A stretch of 64,000 nt of DNA from Gaiellasilicea sp963789355 (lineage in GTDB: Bacteria; Actinomycetota; Thermoleophilia; Gaiellales; Gaiellaceae), in assembly GCA_963789355.1 (NCBI GenBank), contig CAWBKK010000010.1:558001-622000 (forward strand). The letters are read 5' to 3'. This document shows positions 1 to 6,804 of the stretch, piece after piece (position 1 is the stretch's first letter; each line of letters opens with the position of its first letter). Made by a program: the position numbers and the translations under genes. The notes under the pieces were generated by a model. The model made no database searches. It was not told the DNA's origin and worked only from the letters and a program-made list of their open reading frames with translations.

Positions 1-1
1 G

Positions 2-103
2 CTCGAAGCCCGGTTCCTCCCCGGCCGGTTCAGGCTCTGGTGCTCGCTCGCCGACCACCGAGCGCGCGGGATGAGCGCGACGCTGCTCGTCAAGAGGACG
101 TGA
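2..103 (+). CDS. C-terminal end of an unidentified protein (partial)
   Basis: An open frame enters from the left edge and stops at TGA 101-103. The visible 33 residues end in a hydrophobic strand followed by basic residues (SATLLVKRT), a common way for Rossmann-type enzymes to end. Too little is visible to identify the family. The frame has no internal stop and runs in the same direction as the two genes that follow, which is the only support. Confidence 0.3.
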   Translation, partial: LEARFLPGRFRLWCSLADHRARGMSATLLVKRT

Positions 104-118
104 CACCGAGCCCGTCTA

Positions 119-147
119 TTGCGGCAGCCGCCCTTCCGACCTAGGAT
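119..147 (+). promoter_or_regulatory. putative sigma70-type promoter of the His-rich gene
   Basis: TTGCGG at 119-124 and TAGGAT at 142-147 are separated by 17 bases, 30 bases upstream of the start codon at 177. A TAGGAT hexamer also sits just upstream of the permease start at 3246. Assignment is by pattern only. Confidence 0.35.
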
Positions 148-176
148 CGTGCTCCACCCTCGAAGGGAGCCGCCAC

Positions 177-362
177 ATGTCGCTGATGGACAAGCTCAAG
201 TCGATGTTCACGGGAGGTTCATCGGACACCCATGCCGGCCACGACCATGCCGGCCACGATCACTCGCATGACCATTCGCACGAGCCGCCGCTGCCACCGG
301 CCGACCCGGCGCTGACGGGGGATGTAGCGCCTTCCGAGGAGGGTGAGGCCCGACGAGACTGA
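177..362 (+). CDS. small histidine-rich protein (61 aa)
   Basis: ATG at 177 follows an AAGGGAG ribosome-binding site at about 162-168. The N-terminus is amphipathic (MSLMDKLKSMF). Residues 18-36 form a His/Asp/Gly run with HAGHDH and HSHDHSH units, and the acidic Pro-rich tail ends EARRD. There is no signal peptide or membrane segment. His-rich runs of this kind can bind Ni, Zn or Co, so a cytosolic metal-buffering role is possible, but no family is recognised and no metal gene is adjacent. It lies 73 bases upstream of the Pro-rich gene in the same direction. Confidence 0.6.
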   Translation: MSLMDKLKSMFTGGSSDTHAGHDHAGHDHSHDHSHEPPLPPADPALTGDVAPSEEGEARRD

Positions 363-435
363 GTCCTGACGCCGTACCTCGTTCGAGGGAGGGCACGTTG
401 TAGCTGCAGATGTCCGACCAGGAGGTCTGCGGCCC

Positions 436-1725
436 ATGACTCGGTTCGGAAGATTGCTCGGCTTGATGGCAGTGATCGGCGGCTTCGCCGCTGGGCACAT
501 GCTCGTCCAAGAAGGAAACGCGATGCAGCTGCCGCCGGTGCCGACGGTCCCGGTGCCGACGGTGCCCGTGCCGACGCTGCCGGCGCCGCCGGTGACTCCC
601 CCGCCGACGCCGACCGTCCCGGCTCCGGCTCCGGTGCCGGCACCGACGCCGCCGCCGCTCCCGCCGGCCCCCACCCCGACCGTGCCCTCCCCGCCTGTAC
701 CTGCTCCGCGCGTGCCTGCGCCCGCACCGCCTCCCGCACCGCGTGTGCCGGCGCCTACGGTGCCTGCGCCGCCCGTGCCCGCGCCGCGGCTGCCTGCGCC
801 GCCTGCGCCCGTGCGGCCCGCTCCGGTGCCCGCACCGCCGGTGGCGGCGGCTCCGGTTCCGCTTCCGGTCGTGTCGGCGCCGCGCGTCTCCCGGTCTCCC
901 GGCACCACGCCTCCACCGCCTGTCGCCGCGCCGCCCGTCTCACTGACTCCTGCTCCTGTGGCGTCGACCGCAACAGCCGTTGGGACCTCTTCTCCCTCAG
1001 GACTGTCCGCTGCCTCTGCCGGAAGTCGCAGCGCCGTGGGCAGGAGCCAGAGACCCTCCACGGCGACGAGATCGGCTGGGCTGAAGGCGACCAAGCTGAA
1101 GACGAAGGGCCGCGTCAGCGTCCGGCTCAACTTCAGGCTGGCGAAGGCCGACCGCGTCTTCTTGATCGTGCGCGGCCCGTATCCGTCCTGCCAGATCGCC
1201 GGCTACATCCCCGTCCGCGGCCGCAAGGGCGTGAACAAGGTCGCGTTCGCCGGCCGCGTGCACGGACGCCGGCTCGATCCCGGTGTCTACCTGATCTCCC
1301 TCTCGCCGAACCGGCGCCTCGTCCCGGGTGCGCCGACGGAGTACGTCCGCGTCGTCTCACCACGTCGTTCGCTCCCTCTGCCCGACTCGGCGCGGAAGCC
1401 GTCGTGCAACGAGGCCAGCGCGCTCGCGGCAAGCCCGTTCGTCAGGTTCCTCGTGGGAGAGGAATCGCGGCCGGTCGCGACCCCGTCGGCGCTCCCAACA
1501 GCTCCCAAGGCGCGGCCGGTCCCAACGCTCGCGGGCGTGGGCGCCGGTCCGAAGAAGGAGGCCGACGAACCCCTCTTCGAAGTGCCCAACGGCGGCCTGC
1601 TCGGCGAGGCCAACGGAGGCGGAGCCCTGCTCGAACGCTTCGTGGTCGTGATGCTGATCGGTGCGTTCGCGCTCGCCATGCTCGCGCTCGTGAGCCGGTT
1701 CGTCCGCAGCAACTGGAGATCCTGA
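436..1725 (+). CDS. proline-rich exported protein with C-terminal membrane anchor (429 aa)
   Basis: The start at 436 follows AGGAGG at about 419-424. Residues 1-28 form a signal peptide or signal anchor. Residues about 31-190 are a low-complexity Pro/Val/Ala tract built of PVPT, PAPP and PVPAP units, a typical extended cell-wall-spanning stalk. About 210-310 is a compact segment with the look of a small beta domain, containing two cysteines (PSCQIAGY, KPSCNEAS). Residues 397-420 form a membrane segment followed by RFVRSNWRS, so the C-terminus is anchored with a positive inside tail. Function is unknown. The repetitive GC-rich codons create long antisense frames that are not genes. Confidence 0.75.
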   Translation: MTRFGRLLGLMAVIGGFAAGHMLVQEGNAMQLPPVPTVPVPTVPVPTLPAPPVTPPPTPTVPAPAPVPAPTPPPLPPAPTPTVPSPPVPAPRVPAPAPPPAPRVPAPTVPAPPVPAPRLPAPPAPVRPAPVPAPPVAAAPVPLPVVSAPRVSRSPGTTPPPPVAAPPVSLTPAPVASTATAVGTSSPSGLSAASAGSRSAVGRSQRPSTATRSAGLKATKLKTKGRVSVRLNFRLAKADRVFLIVRGPYPSCQIAGYIPVRGRKGVNKVAFAGRVHGRRLDPGVYLISLSPNRRLVPGAPTEYVRVVSPRRSLPLPDSARKPSCNEASALAASPFVRFLVGEESRPVATPSALPTAPKARPVPTLAGVGAGPKKEADEPLFEVPNGGLLGEANGGGALLERFVVVMLIGAFALAMLALVSRFVRSNWRS

Positions 1726-1746
1726 GCGACCCGCTCAACGCAAAGG

Positions 1747-1770
1747 ACGGGATCTGCTCGCAGATCCCGT
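1747..1770 (+). terminator. hairpin terminator after the Pro-rich gene
   Basis: A perfect 10-bp stem (ACGGGATCTG / CAGATCCCGT) closes a CTCG tetraloop, 22 bases after the stop codon at 1725. No long T-run follows, as is common in high-GC actinobacteria. Confidence 0.65.
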
Positions 1771-1786
1771 TCCTCGCGCGTTTCAC

Positions 1787-1827
1787 GGGCGGTACTGGCT
1801 CGAACCAGTGACCCCCAGCTTGTCGAG
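1787..1827 (-). repeat. truncated copy of the tRNA-Val 3' end (att-like direct repeat)
   Basis: These 41 bases match 6713-6754, the 3' portion of the intact tRNA-Val gene from the anticodon loop to the acceptor end, with one deleted G. Orientation is the same as in the intact gene, and homology stops abruptly on both sides. The intact tRNA's 3' end points toward this copy, the arrangement expected of attL/attR flanking an element integrated in a tRNA. The rest of 1828-1987 holds nothing recognisable. Confidence 0.7.
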
Positions 1828-1987
1828 GCTGCTGGGCGCTTCGTCGTGGTTCGCCGTCAATCGCCGTATGGCTCAAACGGGCGGTTCATTGGCCGATACC
1901 CGAGCGCCGTTCGTGCCTTTTCGCCGCCGCTGCTTTCCAGGAAGCTTTCCACGGGAACGTCGAACGCCGGGCTGACCTTGGCGTCGG

Positions 1988-3205
1988 CTACGCCGCGCGC
2001 ACTGCGAGGCCGGTTTCCAGGTCGAAGAAGTGCAGACGGTCGACGTCGACTGCCAACTCGAGCTTCTCCCGCTCTTTCGCGCTCGTGGTGCGGTCGAGCC
2101 GCGCGGCGAACGGAGCCCCGCTTCCGCGCGCCTGCTCGGCGGCGATCTTCGCCTCCGCGTCCTCGGGCGCGTCGACGACGTGTGCCTCGAGCACTTCCTT
2201 CGTCGCGACCGGCGGAGCGGCAACGTTGAAGTGCACGTAGACCTCGGAGCCCATGTCCTCCCGGATGTCGCAGACCACAGACAGACGACGGCCCGGCGCG
2301 TTTTCGCTCACGAGCGATGCATCCTCCATGTCCTCCGGCCGGATCCCCAACGCGAGCGAGCGCCCTTCGAACCGCTCGAGCCCGGGATTGCGCGTGACTG
2401 TGGTCTCGGTGAGGCACAGGCGATGCTCGCCGAAGCGCGCCCAGAGCGCGCCGTCCTCGCGGGCGATCTCGGCGACGACGAGGTTCATCGCCGGAGAGCC
2501 GATGAACTCCGCGACGAACAGATTGCGCGGCCTCTCGTAGAGCATCTGTGGTGTGTCCACTTGCTGCAGCAAGCCGTTCCGCATCACCGCGCAGCGATCG
2601 CCCATCGTCATCGCCTCGATCTGATCGTGCGTGACGTAGACGGTCGTCACTCCAAGGTCTCTCTGGATTCGCGCGATTTCCGCACGCATCTCGACCCGGA
2701 GTTTCGCGTCGAGGTTCGAGAGCGGCTCGTCCATGAGAAAAGCCTGCGGGTTGCGGACGATCGCGCGTCCCATGGCGACCCGCTGGCGCTGGCCGCCCGA
2801 GAGCGTTCGCGGCTTCTTCTGCAACGAGTCGGTGAGACCGAGAATGCGTGCTGCGTCGCGAACGCGACGATCGATCTCGTCCTTGGGGACGCCCTGCATC
2901 TTGAGCGCGAAGCCCATGTTCCTCGACGCGCTCATATGCGGATACAACGCGTAGTTCTGAAAGACCATGGCGATGTCACGGTTCTTGGGCGGGAGATCGT
3001 TCACGACCTGGCCGTCGATCCTCACGTTCCCGGACGTGATCGTCTCGAGGCCGGCGACCATTCGCAGCGCCGTCGTCTTGCCGCAGCCGGACGGACCGAC
3101 GAAGACGACGAACTCACCCGCGCCGACCTCGAGATCGAGATCGATGACGGCCTTTGTGCCGTCGGGATAGACCTTCGTCAGACGCTCGAGGGCGATCTCG
3201 GCCAC
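1988..3205 (-). CDS. sugar ABC transporter ATP-binding protein, MalK/UgpC type
   Basis: Hydrolyses ATP to energise the two permeases encoded divergently next to it. Walker A is GPSGCGKTT, the signature LSGGQRQR, Walker B FLMDEPLSNLD, with a switch His in VTHDQ. The C-terminal ~160 residues form the OB/TOBE regulatory domain usual for MalK. I place the start at GTG 3205 because GGAGGT lies just upstream and the protein then begins at the conserved first strand (VAEIALERLTKVYPDG). A longer in-frame extension would overlap the divergent permease gene. The 405-aa length is slightly above the usual 360-380, mainly in the regulatory domain. Substrate is unknown, most likely a carbohydrate. Confidence 0.92.
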   Translation of the reverse strand: MAEIALERLTKVYPDGTKAVIDLDLEVGAGEFVVFVGPSGCGKTTALRMVAGLETITSGNVRIDGQVVNDLPPKNRDIAMVFQNYALYPHMSASRNMGFALKMQGVPKDEIDRRVRDAARILGLTDSLQKKPRTLSGGQRQRVAMGRAIVRNPQAFLMDEPLSNLDAKLRVEMRAEIARIQRDLGVTTVYVTHDQIEAMTMGDRCAVMRNGLLQQVDTPQMLYERPRNLFVAEFIGSPAMNLVVAEIAREDGALWARFGEHRLCLTETTVTRNPGLERFEGRSLALGIRPEDMEDASLVSENAPGRRLSVVCDIREDMGSEVYVHFNVAAPPVATKEVLEAHVVDAPEDAEAKIAAEQARGSGAPFAARLDRTTSAKEREKLELAVDVDRLHFFDLETGLAVRAA

Positions 3206-3245
3206 GTATACCTCCGCGGCAAATCTACTAGGATCGGCGACTCGG
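3206..3245. promoter_or_regulatory. divergent promoter region of the sugar ABC transporter
   Basis: Only 40 bases separate the GTG of the ATPase gene (minus strand) and the ATG of the first permease (plus strand), so both promoters must lie here or inside the flanking genes. TAGGAT at 3229-3234 is a candidate -10 for the plus strand. The ATPase ribosome site GGAGGT occupies the left end. No repressor gene or clear operator is visible. Confidence 0.4.
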
Positions 3246-4220
3246 ATGGAGGCGAAGGCTGCTCGGGCGAGACCGGCTCCCGGCCGCATGCGGCATGTCC
3301 TGGAGAGCCGTCGCGTCCTCGCTCCGCTCCTCATCGCCCCGGCCGTCCTCTTCATGGTGCTCGTCGTCGGGGTCCCGTTCGGCTGGGCGATCTACCTCAG
3401 CTTCACGAACGCGATCGGCGGCTCGCTCAGTGGCGATTGGGTCGGCTTCGACAATTTCACGAACGCCTGGCAGGACGAGAACTTCCGCCGCGCGCTTCGT
3501 AACACCTTCATCTTCACGCTGGCGTCGCAGGCGATCGTCCTCGTCGGCGCCGCCGTCCTCTCGAACTTTCTCGTCCGTGACTTCCGTGGCAGGTGGATCG
3601 TGCGCTTCCTGGTCGTCTTGCCCTGGGCGGCTCCGGTCGTCCTCTCGACCATCGGCTGGCTGTGGCTGCTCGACTCGCTGTACAGCGTCGTCAACTGGAC
3701 GCTGGCGAGGCTCCAGCTGGACGACGGCCTCGTCTCGCTCCTCGCCGCCGTCAACATCGAGGAGGAGGCGCAGGTGCCGTTGCAGTGGCTCGGCCGCCCC
3801 AATCTCGCGCTGATCGCGGTCACGCTCGTGCACGCGTGGCGAATCCTCCCGTTCGCCGTCGTGATCTTCATCGCGGGCCGCGCGTCCATTCCCAACGAGG
3901 TCGAGGACGCCGCCAAGATGGACGGCGCGACGGGTGTGAAGAAGCTCTGGTATGTCGACATCCCGCTGCAGCTCCCGATCGCCCTCGTGGCGGTCCTGTT
4001 CGGGATCGTGTTCACCGCGGTCGACTTCGCCGTCGTCTACATCCTCACCCGTGGCGGGCCGTTCAACTCGACTCAGGTGTTGCCCACCTGGGCCTTCTTC
4101 GTCGGCATCGACGGTGGCTCCCTCGGCGAGGGCGCAGCGATCTCGCTGTTCATGCTCCCGCTGCTCGTGGTCGTCAGCGTGGCGATGCTGTTCTTCGCGC
4201 GAAGGGCGCAGGTGAGCTGA
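3246..4220 (+). CDS. sugar ABC transporter permease, MalF/UgpA family
   Basis: Integral membrane subunit of 324 aa with about six hydrophobic helices, beginning with a long N-terminal one (VLAPLLIAPAVLFMVLVVG). The EAA coupling loop near residue 220 (VEDAAKMDGATGVKKLW) docks onto the ATPase. It is first in a three-gene plus-strand operon with the second permease (1-base stop/start overlap) and the solute-binding protein. The family imports sugars, oligosaccharides or glycerol phosphates; the substrate cannot be read from sequence. Confidence 0.9.
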   Translation: MEAKAARARPAPGRMRHVLESRRVLAPLLIAPAVLFMVLVVGVPFGWAIYLSFTNAIGGSLSGDWVGFDNFTNAWQDENFRRALRNTFIFTLASQAIVLVGAAVLSNFLVRDFRGRWIVRFLVVLPWAAPVVLSTIGWLWLLDSLYSVVNWTLARLQLDDGLVSLLAAVNIEEEAQVPLQWLGRPNLALIAVTLVHAWRILPFAVVIFIAGRASIPNEVEDAAKMDGATGVKKLWYVDIPLQLPIALVAVLFGIVFTAVDFAVVYILTRGGPFNSTQVLPTWAFFVGIDGGSLGEGAAISLFMLPLLVVVSVAMLFFARRAQVS

Positions 4221-5083
4221 TGACGTGGCGCCAGAAGAGCGTGACCTACGCGGTGGTCGTGCCGTTCGCGATCGTGCTCGCGTTCCCCTTCTACTTCGCG
4301 CTCGTGACGATGTTCAAGACGAACCTCGACCTCGCGAACGTGGAGCACTCCCCGTACCTCTACAACGACGTCGAGGGCGGCTTCCACTGGGACTTCTGGA
4401 ACTACGCGACGACCGAGCACGTCACGTTCCTCTTCAGGGAGACGAACTATCCGACGTGGCTGCTGAACACGCTGCTCGTCGGCGGCACAGTCGTGGGCAT
4501 CACGCTGCTCCTGGCGCTGCCGGCGGGCTACGCGCTCGCGCGGCTGGCGGGCGGATGGGGTCAAAGCGCAGGCGTCGCCATCTTCCTCATCTACTTGATC
4601 CCGCCGACGCTGCTCTTCCTCCCGCTGTCCCGGCTGATCACGCAGCTCAACCTCAAGGACTCCCTCTGGGCGCTGATCCTCGTCTATCCGTCCTTCACGG
4701 TGCCCTTTGCGACGTGGCTCCTGATGGGCTTCTTCAAGACCATTCCGCAGGAGCTCGAGGATGCGGCGCTGATCGACGGGGCGTCGCGGCTGAAGGCGTT
4801 CTTCCTGATCATCCTTCCGATCTCGCTCCCTGGGATCCTGACCGCGGTCATCTTCGCCTTCTCTCTGTGCGTGAACGAGTTCATCTACGCGTTCACGTTC
4901 ATCTCCAGCTCCGAGCAACGAACGGTGTCCGCCGGCATCCCGAACGACCTGATCCGGGGGGATGTCTTCTTCTGGCAGTCGCTCATGGCGGCGACGCTGA
5001 TTCCGGCCATCCCGCTCGCGCTGCTCTACACCGCTTTCCTCGACCGCTTCATCAAGGGCTTTACAGGAGGGGCCTTCCGTTAG
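4220..5083 (+). CDS. sugar ABC transporter permease, MalG/UgpE family
   Basis: This 287-aa second permease starts at ATG 4220, sharing one base with the TGA of the upstream permease (TGATG), which implies translational coupling. An N-terminal membrane helix is followed by a periplasmic insert with aromatic residues (HSPYLYND), then five further helices. The EAA loop reads ELEDAALIDGASRLKAFF. The C-terminus KGFTGGAFR resembles the conserved KGLTAGAVK ending of MalG relatives. Forms the membrane channel with the MalF-like protein. Confidence 0.9.
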   Translation: MTWRQKSVTYAVVVPFAIVLAFPFYFALVTMFKTNLDLANVEHSPYLYNDVEGGFHWDFWNYATTEHVTFLFRETNYPTWLLNTLLVGGTVVGITLLLALPAGYALARLAGGWGQSAGVAIFLIYLIPPTLLFLPLSRLITQLNLKDSLWALILVYPSFTVPFATWLLMGFFKTIPQELEDAALIDGASRLKAFFLIILPISLPGILTAVIFAFSLCVNEFIYAFTFISSSEQRTVSAGIPNDLIRGDVFFWQSLMAATLIPAIPLALLYTAFLDRFIKGFTGGAFR

Positions 5084-5108
5084 AGAATCGAGCCCAAAGG
5101 AGGTAACC

Positions 5109-6524
5109 GTGGCAGATGCAGCGGACGAACTCGTTCGCCCAAGCTCGGAACTGACCCGAGGTGACCTGCTGAAGCGGGGAACCGCCGCCGCCTTCGCCAT
5201 CAGCATGTTCGGCGGCCTCACCGACCGAGCGTTCGGGTTCTACGGCCCGCTCAAGTACGCGAACAGGCAGCTCTCGGGAGAGCTCAGGATCATGCAGTGG
5301 GCCCACTTCGTCCCCGCTTACGACCAGTGGCTCGACAACACCTACGTCAAGCGGTGGGGCGAGGCGAACGACGTCGAGGTCAAGGTCGACCACATCAACA
5401 ACGCCCTGCTCTACAGCACAGGGGCATCGCAGGTCGCGGCACAGAGCGGTCACGACCTGTTCTGGTTCATCTCGCCGCCGTCGACGTTCCAGAAGCAGGT
5501 CGTTCCCGTCACCGACCTCGTGCAGGAGGTCAGCAAGAAGCTCGGGCCGATGTCGAGGGTCGCGAGGAAGAGCACCTACAACCCGAAGACGAAGCAGTTC
5601 TACGGATTCCCGGACGACTACGCGCCCGATCCGGTGCAGTACCGCCGCAGCCACCTGCAGGAGGCGGGGGTCAGCCTCAACAGCTGGGAGAGCCTCCGGC
5701 AGGGGGCCCCGAAGCTCAAGGCGATCGGCCATCCGGTCGGGCTCGGCATGTCGAACGAGATCGACTCGAACATGCTGCTGACGTCACTCCTCTACTGCTA
5801 CGGCGGGTTCATCCAGAACGAGGAGAACCGGATCGTCATCGGCCAAGGCGCGAACAGGAGAGGCGCCATCGAGGCGCTGACCGTCATGCGCGACATCTAT
5901 CGCAGAGGGATGTCAGACGAGGTCTTCGCATGGACGGCGGCGTCGAACAACCAGGCGTTCCTCGCCGGTCGGCTGTCGGTGGCGCTGAATGCGATCTCGA
6001 TCGCCCGCTCGGCCGAGAACTCCGGGAATACCGCCCTCTCGAACGACACCTGGCTGGCCTCGATCCCGCGCGGCCCGCACATGCGCATGGGCAACGAGCA
6101 CGTCATGGGCGTCTTCGTGATCTGGAAGTTCGCGAAGAACAAGGAGGCGGCGAGGAAGTACCTCATCGACCAGCAGCTCGGCTACCGAGAGCACTTCGTT
6201 CGCAGCGGGTACTACAACTTCCCCGCCTGGACGGGCGCGATCAAGGGCGGGTTCAAGGAGATCCGCAAGATGTGCGCGCAGGACACGCACAGGCCGAGAG
6301 GCAAGTACACGATCCTCACGACGATCGCCGAGAAGTACACGACGAACCCCGGCCATCCGGGCAACACGACGCCGGTGATCGACGAGATCTTCAACACCTA
6401 CCTCATCCCGCAGATGTTCGCCGAGGTCGCGCAGGGGAAGTCCAGCCCTTCCGAAGCCGTCTCGGCCTTCGCGAGCAAGGCGCAGGGCATCTACCGGAAG
6501 TGGCGGAACCAGGGGCTCGTCTAA
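5109..6524 (+). CDS. extracellular solute-binding protein of sugar ABC transporter
   Basis: GTG at 5109 follows a near-perfect AAAGGAGGT at 5096-5104. The protein (471 aa) has an N-terminal export signal of Tat-like shape (TRGDLLKRG followed by a hydrophobic stretch), but the second arginine of the twin pair is Gly, so the route is uncertain. The mature part has family-1 binding-protein features: an early MQWAHFVPAYDQW strand, a mid-protein cleft, and many surface Trp/Tyr. There is no lipobox Cys. It is last in the operon with both permeases and would deliver the ligand to them. Confidence 0.88.
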   Translation: MADAADELVRPSSELTRGDLLKRGTAAAFAISMFGGLTDRAFGFYGPLKYANRQLSGELRIMQWAHFVPAYDQWLDNTYVKRWGEANDVEVKVDHINNALLYSTGASQVAAQSGHDLFWFISPPSTFQKQVVPVTDLVQEVSKKLGPMSRVARKSTYNPKTKQFYGFPDDYAPDPVQYRRSHLQEAGVSLNSWESLRQGAPKLKAIGHPVGLGMSNEIDSNMLLTSLLYCYGGFIQNEENRIVIGQGANRRGAIEALTVMRDIYRRGMSDEVFAWTAASNNQAFLAGRLSVALNAISIARSAENSGNTALSNDTWLASIPRGPHMRMGNEHVMGVFVIWKFAKNKEAARKYLIDQQLGYREHFVRSGYYNFPAWTGAIKGGFKEIRKMCAQDTHRPRGKYTILTTIAEKYTTNPGHPGNTTPVIDEIFNTYLIPQMFAEVAQGKSSPSEAVSAFASKAQGIYRKWRNQGLV

Positions 6525-6531
6525 GGAGTCT

Positions 6532-6572
6532 CCGCGGTGCAGAACCGCCGCTTCGGCGGTCCTGCACCGCGG
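6532..6572 (+). terminator. long hairpin after the sugar transporter operon
   Basis: An 11-bp stem (CCGCGGTGCAG / CTGCACCGCGG), one mismatch, then a further 7-bp stem (ACCGCCG / CGGCGGT) with a CTT loop, starting 8 bases after the stop codon. Very stable, without a T-run. Confidence 0.65.
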
Positions 6573-6661
6573 TCGAGGTGGTCCAAACTGAGCGTCGCTC
6601 AGCCGAGTTCTCGGAAGCGACCAGGTCCTCGATCGGCAGGCTGGGAGGAGTCCTTCAACGA

Positions 6662-6692
6662 CAACACCCGCGAGGAAGACCCGCGGGTGTTG
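6662..6692 (+). terminator. second, intrinsic-type terminator
   Basis: A perfect 11-bp stem (CAACACCCGCG / CGCGGGTGTTG), a 9-base loop and a following GTTTTG. The T-run is on the plus strand, so it backs up the hairpin at 6532 rather than ending the minus-strand tRNA. Confidence 0.65.
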
Positions 6693-6711
6693 GTTTTGAC
6701 TTACGACTTAA

Positions 6712-6784
6712 TGGGCGGTACTGGGCTCGAACCAGTGACCCCCAGCTTGTCGAGCTGGTGCTCTCCCAACTGAGCTAACCGCCC
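6712..6784 (-). tRNA. tRNA-Val (anticodon GAC)
   Basis: A complete 73-nt cloverleaf: acceptor GGGCGGU/ACCGCCC, D stem GCUC/GAGC, anticodon stem CCAGC/GCUGG with loop UCGACAA, T stem ACUGG/CCAGU with loop UUCGAGC, discriminator A73. CCA is not encoded. Anticodon GAC reads GUC/GUU (Val). Position 33 reads C instead of the near-universal U. The 3' 42 bases are duplicated at 1787-1827. Confidence 0.93.
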
Positions 6785-6804
6785 TTACGGGGGTGCATCC
6801 TACC

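Noticed and set aside
530..900. CCG-rich repeats considered as a minisatellite or CRISPR
   Set aside because: They encode an irregular Pro/Val/Ala stalk in one frame without constant unit length.
1788..6711. Prophage or ICE bounded by tRNA repeats
   Set aside because: No integrase, relaxase or phage gene lies between the repeats; only the ABC transporter. Kept as an island-like finding instead.
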